Source: Dehalococcoidales bacterium
GTDB lineage: Bacteria; Chloroflexota; Dehalococcoidia; Dehalococcoidales; UBA3254
NCBI GenBank assembly: GCA_016926695.1
Contig: JAFGOB010000005.1
Location: 1-64,000 of the forward strand
Reading direction: 5' to 3'
Length of the DNA stretch: 64,000 nucleotides
Made by a program: the position numbers and the translations under genes. The notes below the pieces were generated by a model. It saw nothing but the letters and a program-made list of their open reading frames with translations, did not search any database and was not told the origin of the DNA. This document shows positions 34,034 through 42,317 of the stretch, piece by piece; position 1 is the first letter of the stretch; every line of letters starts with the position of its first letter.

Positions 34034-35503
34034 CTATCTCAGGCCGCCGGCCTTGAGTACGTATTGGAAAAGCTCTTTGCTGAAATCAAAGGCGAGTTGC
34101 ACATTTTCAAGCTCTAGCTCCACATTGTTGTAATACTGGAGGATCAAAATATCCCCTTCTTCCATTTCCGGCAGTATACCGCCGAAGAAGAAACCCAGCA
34201 TCTCAATTGAAGCGCAGTACCGCTGTACCGCGGGGTGAGAGAGCGGCATATCGATATAAATGCTTTCAATGCGCCTGACGCAGAGCTCCCTCAGGCGGAA
34301 TTTGACCAGGTCTTCCAGGTCCTGCCCGTATTCTTTCACCATCAGTATAGCCTGACTGGCATCGGCCAGGACGGTAACATCCACCTGGGAACGTTCCGGG
34401 AGTTCAGGCATCTCACCGGCAGTGAGGAAATTTCGTTTCAGCCTGCCATGTTCGTAAATACGCCGCAATATCCCTGTATGGTGCGGCGGAAGATAAACAT
34501 CGCGCAAAGGGCCTTCGTTCAATCTGGCATAAAAGAAAACGTCGGGACGGCGTTTGGGGACTTCTGCTTTCTGGATATTCTTGAAATACATAGTTGCCGG
34601 TACATCCCCCAGCAATATGCCTGTTTCAAAGGCGTCCCCGGAAATACCCACCAATTGAGAATAGGTATGCTCCGTAACCGCCTCGGCAAACTGCCCCAAC
34701 ATGCCGGTACTTTTACAGTAATTTCTCAGATAAGCTTCCATTTTCCTGAAGATTCCGCCTCCCCTGAATCTCGGATCAACGATTGCCTGACCGGCTTCAC
34801 CGACCGGGGAATAGGGAGTTTCTTTGATTACCGAAACATGTCCGATTATTTCATCAGCAGGGTTTAGCGCTACCACAGAAACCATCAGACCGCTCTCAAT
34901 CATTTCTCGAACTTTCTCGGGAAAGTATATCTGATCTGTGAAATAGGTATAGCCATAGCAGCGATAGACACACCTGGCCAGGTTAAAGGATTCTTCCGGT
35001 CTCATCAGCCGAATCGTGATATCCTTTTCTGCGATCGGTACCGGTTTCACCAGCATGACCGGCTGTGACTGCGCTTCCCTGATAAGATCGTCCGCTTTCT
35101 TATCAGGCAGGTTCTTAACGAGCTCAACTCTTTTGCCATTGCGGCCCAGGTTCAGGAAATGGACCTCGTCGGCAAAGGCTTTCATCAAAATTGTACCCAG
35201 GCCGGACAGGTGCCCAGCCTCCAGATTCTTGTAGTTAAAAGGCAGACCGCGGTCCTCCACCGCGACTACAATCTGACCCGGCCGCCGCAATAGCGTAATA
35301 TCGAAGTTGCCAGACTCGTCTTCAAAGGCATGTTCAATAACATTTACGCAGGCTTCCTCAACTACCAGTTCCAGCCGGTATGCATCCCTGTCATCCAGTC
35401 CCAGCTTACCAGCGGTCTCACGGACCATGTTGATAATTCCTGGCAGAAGCTCCAATCTGGCCAGAAGGGTCAATCTGATAATTTGTTTTTCGGGTGTATT
35501 CAC
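34034..35503 (-). CDS. RsbW-like HATPase fused to a GNAT acetyltransferase domain
   Basis: A 489-residue protein. The N-terminal ~130 residues are an anti-sigma-factor-type histidine-kinase-like ATPase: N box Glu-Leu-Val-Val-Glu-Glu-Ala-Cys-Val-Asn, G1 Glu-Asp-Arg-Gly-Leu-Pro and G2 Ser-Gly-Leu-Gly. The middle (about 160-320) is a GNAT-like domain with an acetyl-CoA loop Arg-Phe-Arg-Gly-Gly-Gly-Ile-Phe. A C-terminal region of alpha/beta character has no family I recognise. RsbW domains phosphorylate anti-anti-sigma factors and hold sigma factors. I chose GTG 35503, which has a GGAGG site 8 bases before it. No sigma factor, RsbV or SpoIIE phosphatase is adjacent. Confidence 0.8.
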   Translation of the reverse strand: MNTPEKQIIRLTLLARLELLPGIINMVRETAGKLGLDDRDAYRLELVVEEACVNVIEHAFEDESGNFDITLLRRPGQIVVAVEDRGLPFNYKNLEAGHLSGLGTILMKAFADEVHFLNLGRNGKRVELVKNLPDKKADDLIREAQSQPVMLVKPVPIAEKDITIRLMRPEESFNLARCVYRCYGYTYFTDQIYFPEKVREMIESGLMVSVVALNPADEIIGHVSVIKETPYSPVGEAGQAIVDPRFRGGGIFRKMEAYLRNYCKSTGMLGQFAEAVTEHTYSQLVGISGDAFETGILLGDVPATMYFKNIQKAEVPKRRPDVFFYARLNEGPLRDVYLPPHHTGILRRIYEHGRLKRNFLTAGEMPELPERSQVDVTVLADASQAILMVKEYGQDLEDLVKFRLRELCVRRIESIYIDMPLSHPAVQRYCASIEMLGFFFGGILPEMEEGDILILQYYNNVELELENVQLAFDFSKELFQYVLKAGGLR

Positions 35504-35579
35504 AGCATGCGCCTCCAGGGCTGGATTATGATATTGATAACAATAACCCTGCCAGGTGCGGAAAGTCAATAATTTCTTT

Positions 35580-36686
35580 TCAATCCCCCATTAATCCGGC
35601 CAGGATGCGGTTGGAGACCAGCACACAGGCCGGGGCCAGGCGGTACACAGCGCCGTCACGCCTCAGTGACCCTTCACCGGCCAGCCGGTCCAGGCGTGCG
35701 GCCAGCCCGAGTATATTTTCATCGCCGTATTTTTCAGCCAGATGGCTGATATTCAGCCCTTCCCTGAGAAGGCGCAGGCGTAAAATGGCCTCTTCGACGG
35801 CTTTTTCCTCTGCCTCCAGGACTTCCGTTTCCTCTATCTGTTGGCAGGGAGATGAAATGTATGCGTCCAGGTCGGCCCTGTTTTTGAAACGCTTCCCTTC
35901 AAGGTGTGAAGCAGCGGCAGGACCCAGTCCCAGGTATTCCCCTTCCCGCCAGTAATTGAGATTATGGAGACATTCATAGCCGGCCAGCGCGAAATTAGAG
36001 ATCTCATAGTGGTAAAATCCGCGCTTTTCAAGCAAAGCGGAGGCATAATCATAAAGGTCCGCCTGATCGTCATCCGAAGGCAGGCCGGAGGGAGGGTTCA
36101 GGGCCAGCGGGGTATGCCGCTCCAGCGAAAGACAATAAATAGAAAGATGTGGGACCCCCAGGCCTGCCAGGGTCTCCAGTGTAACGGACAGCGACTGCTC
36201 ATCCTGGCCCGGGAGGCCCAGGATCACGTCCGCCGAAATGTTCTCGAACCCGGCCTGGCGAGCTTTCTCTATAGCCGTAACCGCCTGGTCAGCGGTATGG
36301 ACCCTGCCGACGCTCTTCAGCTCGGCGTCGCAGAGCGACTGTACGCCGATCGAGATGCGGTTAAAGCCGAGAGACAAAGCCTTTTCCAGCAGGGGAGTCC
36401 CGGTGGATTCCGGATTGGCTTCCAGGGTAGACTCCGACAGATCCGAGAGCCGGAAGGCCTGTCTCAATCCGTCAATGAGCTGCTGTAGTCCCTCAGCGCC
36501 CAGCAGGCTGGGAGTACCTCCTCCCAGGTATAGTGAACTGAAGTCCAGCCCCCGGTAAGAGCAGGCTTCATGCAACACCGCCCGTATATACGTCCCCAGT
36601 GAGTCCAGCCGATGAGGCAGGGAATAGAAGTCGCAGTAGCAGCACTTTCTCACGCAAAATGGGATGTGGACGTAGAGTCCCCGCAT
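35580..36686 (-). CDS. hemW: HemW-like radical-SAM haem chaperone
   Basis: A 368-residue radical-SAM protein. Cys10, Cys14 and Cys17 form the canonical CX3CX2C, next to the HemN-type Tyr-Val-His-Ile-Pro-Phe-Cys. A Gly-Gly-Gly-Thr-Pro-Ser motif near residue 54, a Gly-Val-Gln-Ser motif and a C-terminal HemW region are present. HemW was long mis-annotated as coproporphyrinogen III oxidase and is thought to insert haem into proteins. The frame continues to 36821, but the ATG at 36686 overlaps the lepA stop by one base (TGATG), so the two are coupled. lepA-hemW is a common bacterial gene pair. Confidence 0.9.
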   Translation of the reverse strand: MRGLYVHIPFCVRKCCYCDFYSLPHRLDSLGTYIRAVLHEACSYRGLDFSSLYLGGGTPSLLGAEGLQQLIDGLRQAFRLSDLSESTLEANPESTGTPLLEKALSLGFNRISIGVQSLCDAELKSVGRVHTADQAVTAIEKARQAGFENISADVILGLPGQDEQSLSVTLETLAGLGVPHLSIYCLSLERHTPLALNPPSGLPSDDDQADLYDYASALLEKRGFYHYEISNFALAGYECLHNLNYWREGEYLGLGPAAASHLEGKRFKNRADLDAYISSPCQQIEETEVLEAEEKAVEEAILRLRLLREGLNISHLAEKYGDENILGLAARLDRLAGEGSLRRDGAVYRLAPACVLVSNRILAGLMGD

Positions 36687-38476
36687 CAGTCCTCCATTTT
36701 GAGTAAAAGCAGGAAGGCTTCCTGCGGGACCTCGACGGTACCGACCATCTTCATACGTTTCTTGCCCTCTTTCTGCTTCTCCAGGAGCTTGCGTTTGCGG
36801 GTAATATCGCCGCCGTAGCATTTGGCCAGGACGTCCTTCCTTACCGGGGCGATATCCTCGCGGGCGACGATTTTGCCGTTGATGGAGGCCTGAAGTGGAA
36901 TCGAGAACAACTGGCGGGGTATCAGTTTGCGCAGCTTGTGAATCAGGACCCTGGCCTTGCTGATGGCGCTGTCGCGGTCAGAGATATAGGAGAGCGCATC
37001 AACCGGGTTATCCTTGACCAGGATGTCCACTTTCACCAGGTGGCCCGGTTTATATCCTGTGAACTCGTAGTCCATGCTGGCATACCCGCGGCTGACGCTC
37101 TTGAGTTTGTCATAGTAGCCGGTAATGATCTCGGAGAGAGGGAACTCATAGGTAAGCATAGCCCGCCGCTTGTCCGGGTGCTCCATATTGGAGAGGTGAC
37201 CGCGGGTGGCCTCTGAAAGCTCCATGACCGAGCCGATATGATCATTGGGAACAATGATCCTGGCCTGGATGATCGGCTCTTCAATGTGGTCGATATACTG
37301 GGGGTCAGGGAAGCGGGAGGGGTTATCGATCATCAGCTCCTCTCCCTGGTTGGTCACCACTTTGTAAATAACCGAGGGCATGGTTGCGATCAGCTCCTGG
37401 CCGTATTCACGCTTAAGCCGCTCAAGGGTAATATCCATGTGCAGCATACCCAGGAATCCCAGCCGGTAGCCGTGGCCGAGGGCGGCGGAGGTCTCTTTCT
37501 CAAATATTATCGAGGAATCATTCAACTGGAATTTTTCCAGGGCAACGGTCAGCTTGGGATAATCATTGGTGCTGATGGGATAAATTCCGCAGAAGACCAT
37601 TGGCTGAGCCCGCCGGAAGCCGGGAATGGCCGGGGTTTCCGGGTGGTCGGGCGAAATAATGGTATCGCCGACGTGGATGTCACCCACATCGCGGATAATC
37701 GCTCCCATATAGCCCACCTCGCCGGCGCTCAACTTATCGCAGGGAACCAGTTCCGGCGTAAAATAGCCCACCTCGTCCACATCGAAAGACTTGCCGGTGG
37801 ACTTGAGTGTGATTTTCACACCTTTGAACAGCTCGCCGGAAAAGACACGGATGTGGGGGATCACCCCCCGGTAGGAATCATAATATGAATCGAAAATCAG
37901 GCATCTTAAAGGGGCCTCGTTGTCCGCTTTGGGCGGGGGAACGCGGCTGACCACGGATTCCAGCAGCTCCGGAACGCCGCTGCCGGTCTTACCCGAGACC
38001 AGCAGTGCGTCGGTAGCGGGCAGTCCCAGCATATCCTCGATCTGGACGCGGCAGTCATCCACCATGGCATTGGGCAGGTCTATCTTGTTGATAACGGGTA
38101 TGATCTCCAGTCCCGCGTCGACAGCCAGGTAGGCATTGGCGATGGTCTGGGCCTCTACCCCCTGGGTGGCATCGACCAGCAGGATAGCCCCTTCACAGGC
38201 GTTGAGGCTGCGTGAGACCTCGTAGTTGAAATCGACATGGCCGGGTGTGTCGATCAGGTTAAGGATATAGTTCTCACCGTTGGCGGCTTTATAGGGAATC
38301 TTGACGGACTTGGCTTTAATGGTTATACCCCGCTCACGTTCCAGGTCCATGCTGTCCAGGACCTGCTCGTTGTCCTTGGTATGCAGCACCCCGGTAAGCT
38401 CAAGGATACGGTCAGCCAGGGTCGATTTGCCGTGGTCGATATGGGCGATAATACAAAAATTCCTGATATTCTTCAT
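36686..38476 (-). CDS. lepA: Elongation factor 4 (LepA)
   Basis: A 596-residue translational GTPase. G1 is Ala-His-Ile-Asp-His-Gly-Lys-Ser, G3 is Asp-Thr-Pro-Gly-His and G4 is Asn-Lys-Ile-Asp. It then has EF-G-like domains and the LepA-specific C-terminus (Tyr-Gly-Gly-Asp-Ile-Thr-Arg-Lys-Arg-Lys-Leu). Length is normal for LepA. It acts on the ribosome during elongation or initiation. The bases just upstream of the ATG contain no recognisable Shine-Dalgarno site, so initiation may be weak or leaderless. Its 5' end borders the AT-rich island. Confidence 0.97.
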   Translation of the reverse strand: MKNIRNFCIIAHIDHGKSTLADRILELTGVLHTKDNEQVLDSMDLERERGITIKAKSVKIPYKAANGENYILNLIDTPGHVDFNYEVSRSLNACEGAILLVDATQGVEAQTIANAYLAVDAGLEIIPVINKIDLPNAMVDDCRVQIEDMLGLPATDALLVSGKTGSGVPELLESVVSRVPPPKADNEAPLRCLIFDSYYDSYRGVIPHIRVFSGELFKGVKITLKSTGKSFDVDEVGYFTPELVPCDKLSAGEVGYMGAIIRDVGDIHVGDTIISPDHPETPAIPGFRRAQPMVFCGIYPISTNDYPKLTVALEKFQLNDSSIIFEKETSAALGHGYRLGFLGMLHMDITLERLKREYGQELIATMPSVIYKVVTNQGEELMIDNPSRFPDPQYIDHIEEPIIQARIIVPNDHIGSVMELSEATRGHLSNMEHPDKRRAMLTYEFPLSEIITGYYDKLKSVSRGYASMDYEFTGYKPGHLVKVDILVKDNPVDALSYISDRDSAISKARVLIHKLRKLIPRQLFSIPLQASINGKIVAREDIAPVRKDVLAKCYGGDITRKRKLLEKQKEGKKRMKMVGTVEVPQEAFLLLLKMED

Positions 38477-38673
38477 TACAGTTGAATATTAGCATGAGCA
38501 CCCGCCGCAAGCAAGGAGGTAGGAGAAACGACTGGCTGTCAGGAATAAAAATACTTATTCATTAATCAAACCAACAAGTAATGCCTTACCTTGTTTGCAA
38601 ATTATTAGCTGAATAGATTAAAATCCTTGGTATCTATAAACAGTCAGTGATAAGTTTGGGTAAAGAGAAGACT

Positions 38674-39675
38674 ATGCCTAAAAATTTATTATATGAAATA
38701 TGCAACTTACCAGTTCAGATATGTGATACTTATAGCCCCAATTCAAATATTGTACTCCATTGTGGATTGACACAGGATTTTTTACAGTCTCTTCCTGAAA
38801 GTTCAATAGATCTAATCATTACATCACCCCCGTATAATCTAGGTAAAGAATACGAAACAAAAACTTCTATTGAAGAATATTTAGAGACACAAAGAAATGT
38901 TTTAGTTCAATTAGTCAGAGTGCTCAAAAATACCGGGAGTATTTGCTGGCAAGTCGGTAACTATGTCTGTGATGGAGAATTATTTCCACTCGATATTTTT
39001 TACTATAAAATATTAAAGGAATTGGGACTAATTCTCCGTAATCGTATAATATGGCGTTTCGGACATGGATTGCACGCGTCTAAACGATTTTCAGGTAGAT
39101 ATGAGACTATTTTGTGGTTCACAAAAACGAATAGTTATTTATTCAACCTAAACGAGGTAAGGATTCCTGCTAAATATCCCGGTAAACTTCATTCAAAGGG
39201 ACCAAACAAAGGCAAACCTTCTGGAAATCCAAAAGGTAAAAACCCTTCTGATGTTTGGGATATAATAGCGGAAGATTGGGAAAGCGGCGTTTGGGAGATA
39301 CCTAACGTAAAAGCCAAACATTGCGAAAAAACCATCCATCCTTGTCAATTTCCTGTGGAGCTGGCTGAAAGATGTATCCTAGCTTTAACAATTGAAGGTT
39401 CTTCAGTATTCGATCCATATGCTGGAGTAGGTTCATCACTGATTGCTGCTATCAAACACAACCGTCAAGCTATAGGAAGTGAAAAAGAAAGAAAATACGT
39501 AGATATTGCACAAAAGCGTATTGAAAATTTGTTCTCAGGCAATTTGCCAATAAGGTCTCTAGGAAAACCTTTACATCAACCTCAAAAGGCAGAAAAGGTG
39601 TCTCAAGTTCCAATTGATTGGATTCGTGATAAAGAAACAATCTATTATGGAAATATTAATGATATAAACGTTTAA
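38674..39675 (+). CDS. Beta-class DNA methyltransferase (N4-cytosine or N6-adenine)
   Basis: A 333-residue protein. The catalytic motif IV Thr-Ser-Pro-Pro-Tyr-Asn lies at residues 50-55, and the SAM-binding motif I Asp-Pro-Tyr-Ala-Gly-Val-Gly-Ser-Ser at 247-255. Motif IV first, then a central recognition region, then motif I, defines the beta class. Ser-Pro-Pro-Tyr is more usual for N4-cytosine than N6-adenine methylation. The frame opens with GTG at 38647, but the ATG at 38674 is preferred. It probably marks host DNA for a system that includes the next two genes. Composition is AT-rich, unlike the flanks. Confidence 0.88.
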   Translation: MPKNLLYEICNLPVQICDTYSPNSNIVLHCGLTQDFLQSLPESSIDLIITSPPYNLGKEYETKTSIEEYLETQRNVLVQLVRVLKNTGSICWQVGNYVCDGELFPLDIFYYKILKELGLILRNRIIWRFGHGLHASKRFSGRYETILWFTKTNSYLFNLNEVRIPAKYPGKLHSKGPNKGKPSGNPKGKNPSDVWDIIAEDWESGVWEIPNVKAKHCEKTIHPCQFPVELAERCILALTIEGSSVFDPYAGVGSSLIAAIKHNRQAIGSEKERKYVDIAQKRIENLFSGNLPIRSLGKPLHQPQKAEKVSQVPIDWIRDKETIYYGNINDINV

Positions 39676-39746
39676 CTGTATCAAAAGTAATACGATATGC
39701 ATTAATATACATCATATTTTATATTTACTGAATAATCGGAGTAAAT

Positions 39747-41240
39747 ATGCCTGAAGAAAATTCTTTTAGTGGTGAGATACGCGTTTCATCGAGAATTGTT
39801 GATTATTTAAGTTCTGGGTTATATCATTCACCTGCTGCATGTTTGAAAGAGCTAATTAACAATTCGTTCGACGCCGACGCTAAACGGGTTGATGTTTTCG
39901 TCAAGCCTGATGCTGATAGAATAATAATCGAAGATGACGGAGAAGGGATCAATCGCGACGTCTTTGTGAAGCATTTTAGTCGAATTAGCGAATCACATAA
40001 AAGGGATGATTCAGATTATACCCGTTCTGGTCGTCCTAAAATTGGAAAAATAGGAATTGGTTTTATTGCTGCAAACGAAATATGTGATGTTATGGAAATC
40101 GAATCCACCCAGAAAGGAAGCCCGGACCTTCTAGAAGTAACTATAAATTTTGATCTAATGCGGCAAGACATTTCAAATCGTAAGCGAACAGAAAATGAGT
40201 TTGCCAAAGCAGATTATGAAGGTACCGTCAGTCAAACGGATATTGACTCCCATTATACTAGAGTGTTTCTTAAAAGAGTCAGGGGTGAAGCTAAATCGAT
40301 TCTCTCAGGTGTTGGAGCAAGCCAATATTCTTCTGGAAAGAGGAACCTTTATGGCTTAAAACCTGAATCAGAATTTAAAGAACTTAAGGATGAAAAATTA
40401 AAGACATGGTCTGAATTCAATGAGTATTCTAAAAACCGACTTGAGGTGGCTCTTAATGTCCCTGTAAGGTATCATAACGGCTGGGTACCACAATACCTGA
40501 AGTCGTCAGTTGCTAGTATTGAACAACATGTCGAGGAACTTAACTTTTCAGTGTTTTTTGACGGTAGTGAAATTAGGAAACCAATAGTATATAACCCTGT
40601 TGGAAAAGCTTTGATAAGTCCATTTGATTTCAATGGAGAACATGTATCAGCAAACGGATACTTTTATGCCCAACATGGATCACTTAAACCAGAGGAATTA
40701 CATGGAATATTGATCCGTATACGAAATTCTGCAGTAGGAGAATTCGATCCTAGTTTTCTAGGATTTTCTCTGACACAAGGATCTCTTTTTCAAAATTGGA
40801 TATCTGCTGAAATTTCAGCAGATGATCGTTTAGAAGAGGCATTAAATATAGATCGCAGAACTCTACGAATTGCACATCCTGCTTATATGGAATTACAGAA
40901 AGCTATTCATACTCATCTTGAAAAATTGATCAAACGAATTCGAAGTGAAATTTATATAACGGGAAGTAACGAAAGGAAAATCACCAGAGCAACCAAAGTA
41001 CAACAAGACATAATGAAAGTAGCAAATGAGGAGATGATAAAAGTTTCCTCCATTGCTGCCAAACAAGTAAACACCGCTTGGTCTAATATTGGAAATGATC
41101 AATATACCCAAAGGAAGATCTTATACAAATATTCAGTGAATGAAGTATATGACATAGTAATAGAAATAGCTAAAGAACTATTATCACCGACACAATTTGA
41201 TGAATTTATCAGTAAATTAACTAAACGGCTTAAAGGTTGA
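39747..41240 (+). CDS. MORC/MutL-like GHKL ATPase
   Basis: A 497-residue protein. Residues 1-180 form a GHKL ATP-binding fold: N box with Glu35 and Asn39 in Lys-Glu-Leu-Ile-Asn-Asn-Ser-Phe-Asp-Ala, G1 Asp-Asp-Gly-Glu-Gly (63-67) and G2 Lys-Ile-Gly-Ile-Gly-Phe (101-106). Residues 230-345 resemble the S5-fold of Hsp90/MutL proteins, and the C-terminal ~130 residues are helical. Prokaryotic MORC-like ATPases of this kind are known in restriction-modification loci, as described by Aravind's group. The gene lies between a DNA methyltransferase and an unknown gene whose ATG starts two bases after its stop. It probably clamps around DNA using ATP. GGAG site at 39738-39741. Confidence 0.85.
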   Translation: MPEENSFSGEIRVSSRIVDYLSSGLYHSPAACLKELINNSFDADAKRVDVFVKPDADRIIIEDDGEGINRDVFVKHFSRISESHKRDDSDYTRSGRPKIGKIGIGFIAANEICDVMEIESTQKGSPDLLEVTINFDLMRQDISNRKRTENEFAKADYEGTVSQTDIDSHYTRVFLKRVRGEAKSILSGVGASQYSSGKRNLYGLKPESEFKELKDEKLKTWSEFNEYSKNRLEVALNVPVRYHNGWVPQYLKSSVASIEQHVEELNFSVFFDGSEIRKPIVYNPVGKALISPFDFNGEHVSANGYFYAQHGSLKPEELHGILIRIRNSAVGEFDPSFLGFSLTQGSLFQNWISAEISADDRLEEALNIDRRTLRIAHPAYMELQKAIHTHLEKLIKRIRSEIYITGSNERKITRATKVQQDIMKVANEEMIKVSSIAAKQVNTAWSNIGNDQYTQRKILYKYSVNEVYDIVIEIAKELLSPTQFDEFISKLTKRLKG

Positions 41241-41242
41241 AA

Positions 41243-42223
41243 ATGCATATTAGACCAGTCGATATAGCTATGTCAGAGGACCGACCTGAGAAACAGTTGG
41301 TTAGAGGATTATGGGTAGAAGAGGTGAAATCTATCGCTAAAAAAAACCCTGATAGCGAAGTACCCTGGTATCTTACATTAAGTGGAGCAGAAGGACGGGA
41401 CATCCAGTTAATAATCGATCAGGGACTTATTCAACTAACTGAAGTCAATAGTATTTCAGATGTTCACCAAGGGAAAATAGTTGCTGTTGAAAGAAACAAT
41501 CAGGCTATTTTACAATTACAAAAAAGATTTATCGGGCTCCGAATAAAAGAAGTTAATTTTAGTGAATTGATACGAAATGATAGCAATTTCACTTGGCCAC
41601 AGGGAGAAGATATTAAATGTTGTTGTGCCCATATAATCAATCTTGATTTGAATACATCCTTAATGGCCAGACAAGAGAATGAGCGAATAATCTTTCCTGT
41701 TGTCGAATGGATAAAAAAATTGTGCACTATCCGCACTCCGAAATTCAAGAAATGGGTACTATGCCTGACTCTGCATGCACAGATAGACTGGTCTGATGAA
41801 ATAAGTGAATATATGAGCTCATTTTTATCGGAAAATATTGGACGTGAGCCAGTTTTTGCGAATTACTGCAAACGCCTTTTTGGCGAAGAATTGTATTCAT
41901 ACTTAAGTCAAGGAGTACAAACAGATTTCAAACAATTCAATCGTACAGATCAACAAAAACTAATAATGGTTATAGTTCCAAAAATGATTTCCCGTTTGGT
42001 CCATAATGATGGATGGCAAGTTCACACACAGAATAATTTATGCTATGGTTCAGAAGGACATGCCCCGATGGCAACATGGATATTTGAATTTACATGGAAC
42101 GAGAAATTTAGCGCAACTCCAGATGCCATTTATCGCTCGGCCCTTCGTGACATTTTTTCAGCCATTGGCACTATTACACAACAAGGCGAGATAGAGACAT
42201 CCTCAATTTGGGCATGTAGTTAA
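41243..42223 (+). CDS. Unknown third protein of the methyltransferase/GHKL island
   Basis: A 326-residue soluble protein with no family I can name. A nucleotide-binding-like pattern is visible: Tyr-Leu-Thr-Leu-Ser-Gly-Ala-Glu-Gly-Arg-Asp at 43-53, an Ile-Val-Ala-Val-Glu-Arg-Asn strand end at 79-85, Asn-Phe-Ser-Glu-Leu-Ile at 105-110 and an Ile-Ile-Asn-Leu-Asp strand at 131-135. Together these resemble beta-1, beta-2, beta-3 and beta-4 of a Rossmann SAM methyltransferase without a catalytic motif. It could be a degenerate methyltransferase, a sensor, or the effector nuclease. The start is ATG, two bases after the GHKL stop with an AAAGG site. A TTG three codons earlier is possible. Confidence 0.7.
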   Translation: MHIRPVDIAMSEDRPEKQLVRGLWVEEVKSIAKKNPDSEVPWYLTLSGAEGRDIQLIIDQGLIQLTEVNSISDVHQGKIVAVERNNQAILQLQKRFIGLRIKEVNFSELIRNDSNFTWPQGEDIKCCCAHIINLDLNTSLMARQENERIIFPVVEWIKKLCTIRTPKFKKWVLCLTLHAQIDWSDEISEYMSSFLSENIGREPVFANYCKRLFGEELYSYLSQGVQTDFKQFNRTDQQKLIMVIVPKMISRLVHNDGWQVHTQNNLCYGSEGHAPMATWIFEFTWNEKFSATPDAIYRSALRDIFSAIGTITQQGEIETSSIWACS

Positions 42224-42280
42224 TTGAACATTGAATTCACTCTTATTCATAAAAATATATTCTGTTTGTTTATATAACTA

Positions 42281-42313
42281 ACTAAATATAATTTATTTAG
42301 TATAATTGCTTTT
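42281..42313 (+). terminator. Probable terminator at the right end of the island
   Basis: A 7-base-pair AT-rich stem (arms 42281-42287 and 42295-42301) is followed by a run of Ts at about 42308-42313. It lies 58 bases after the last island gene and just before the convergent MATE gene. Confidence 0.4.
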
Positions 42314-42317
42314 TTCG

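Larger units (their letters stand above)
38530..42317. other. AT-rich accessory island inserted between lepA and a MATE gene
   Basis: The DNA between lepA and the MATE gene is visibly far richer in A and T than either flank. Its three genes run on the plus strand while both neighbours run on the minus strand, and codon use shifts to AT-ending codons. No integrase, transposase, tRNA or clear direct repeat marks the ends. It holds one three-gene unit, described separately. Confidence 0.75.

Noticed and set aside
38647..38673. GTG start for the island methyltransferase
   Set aside because: The ATG at 38674 has the better context and adds no loss of family sequence.
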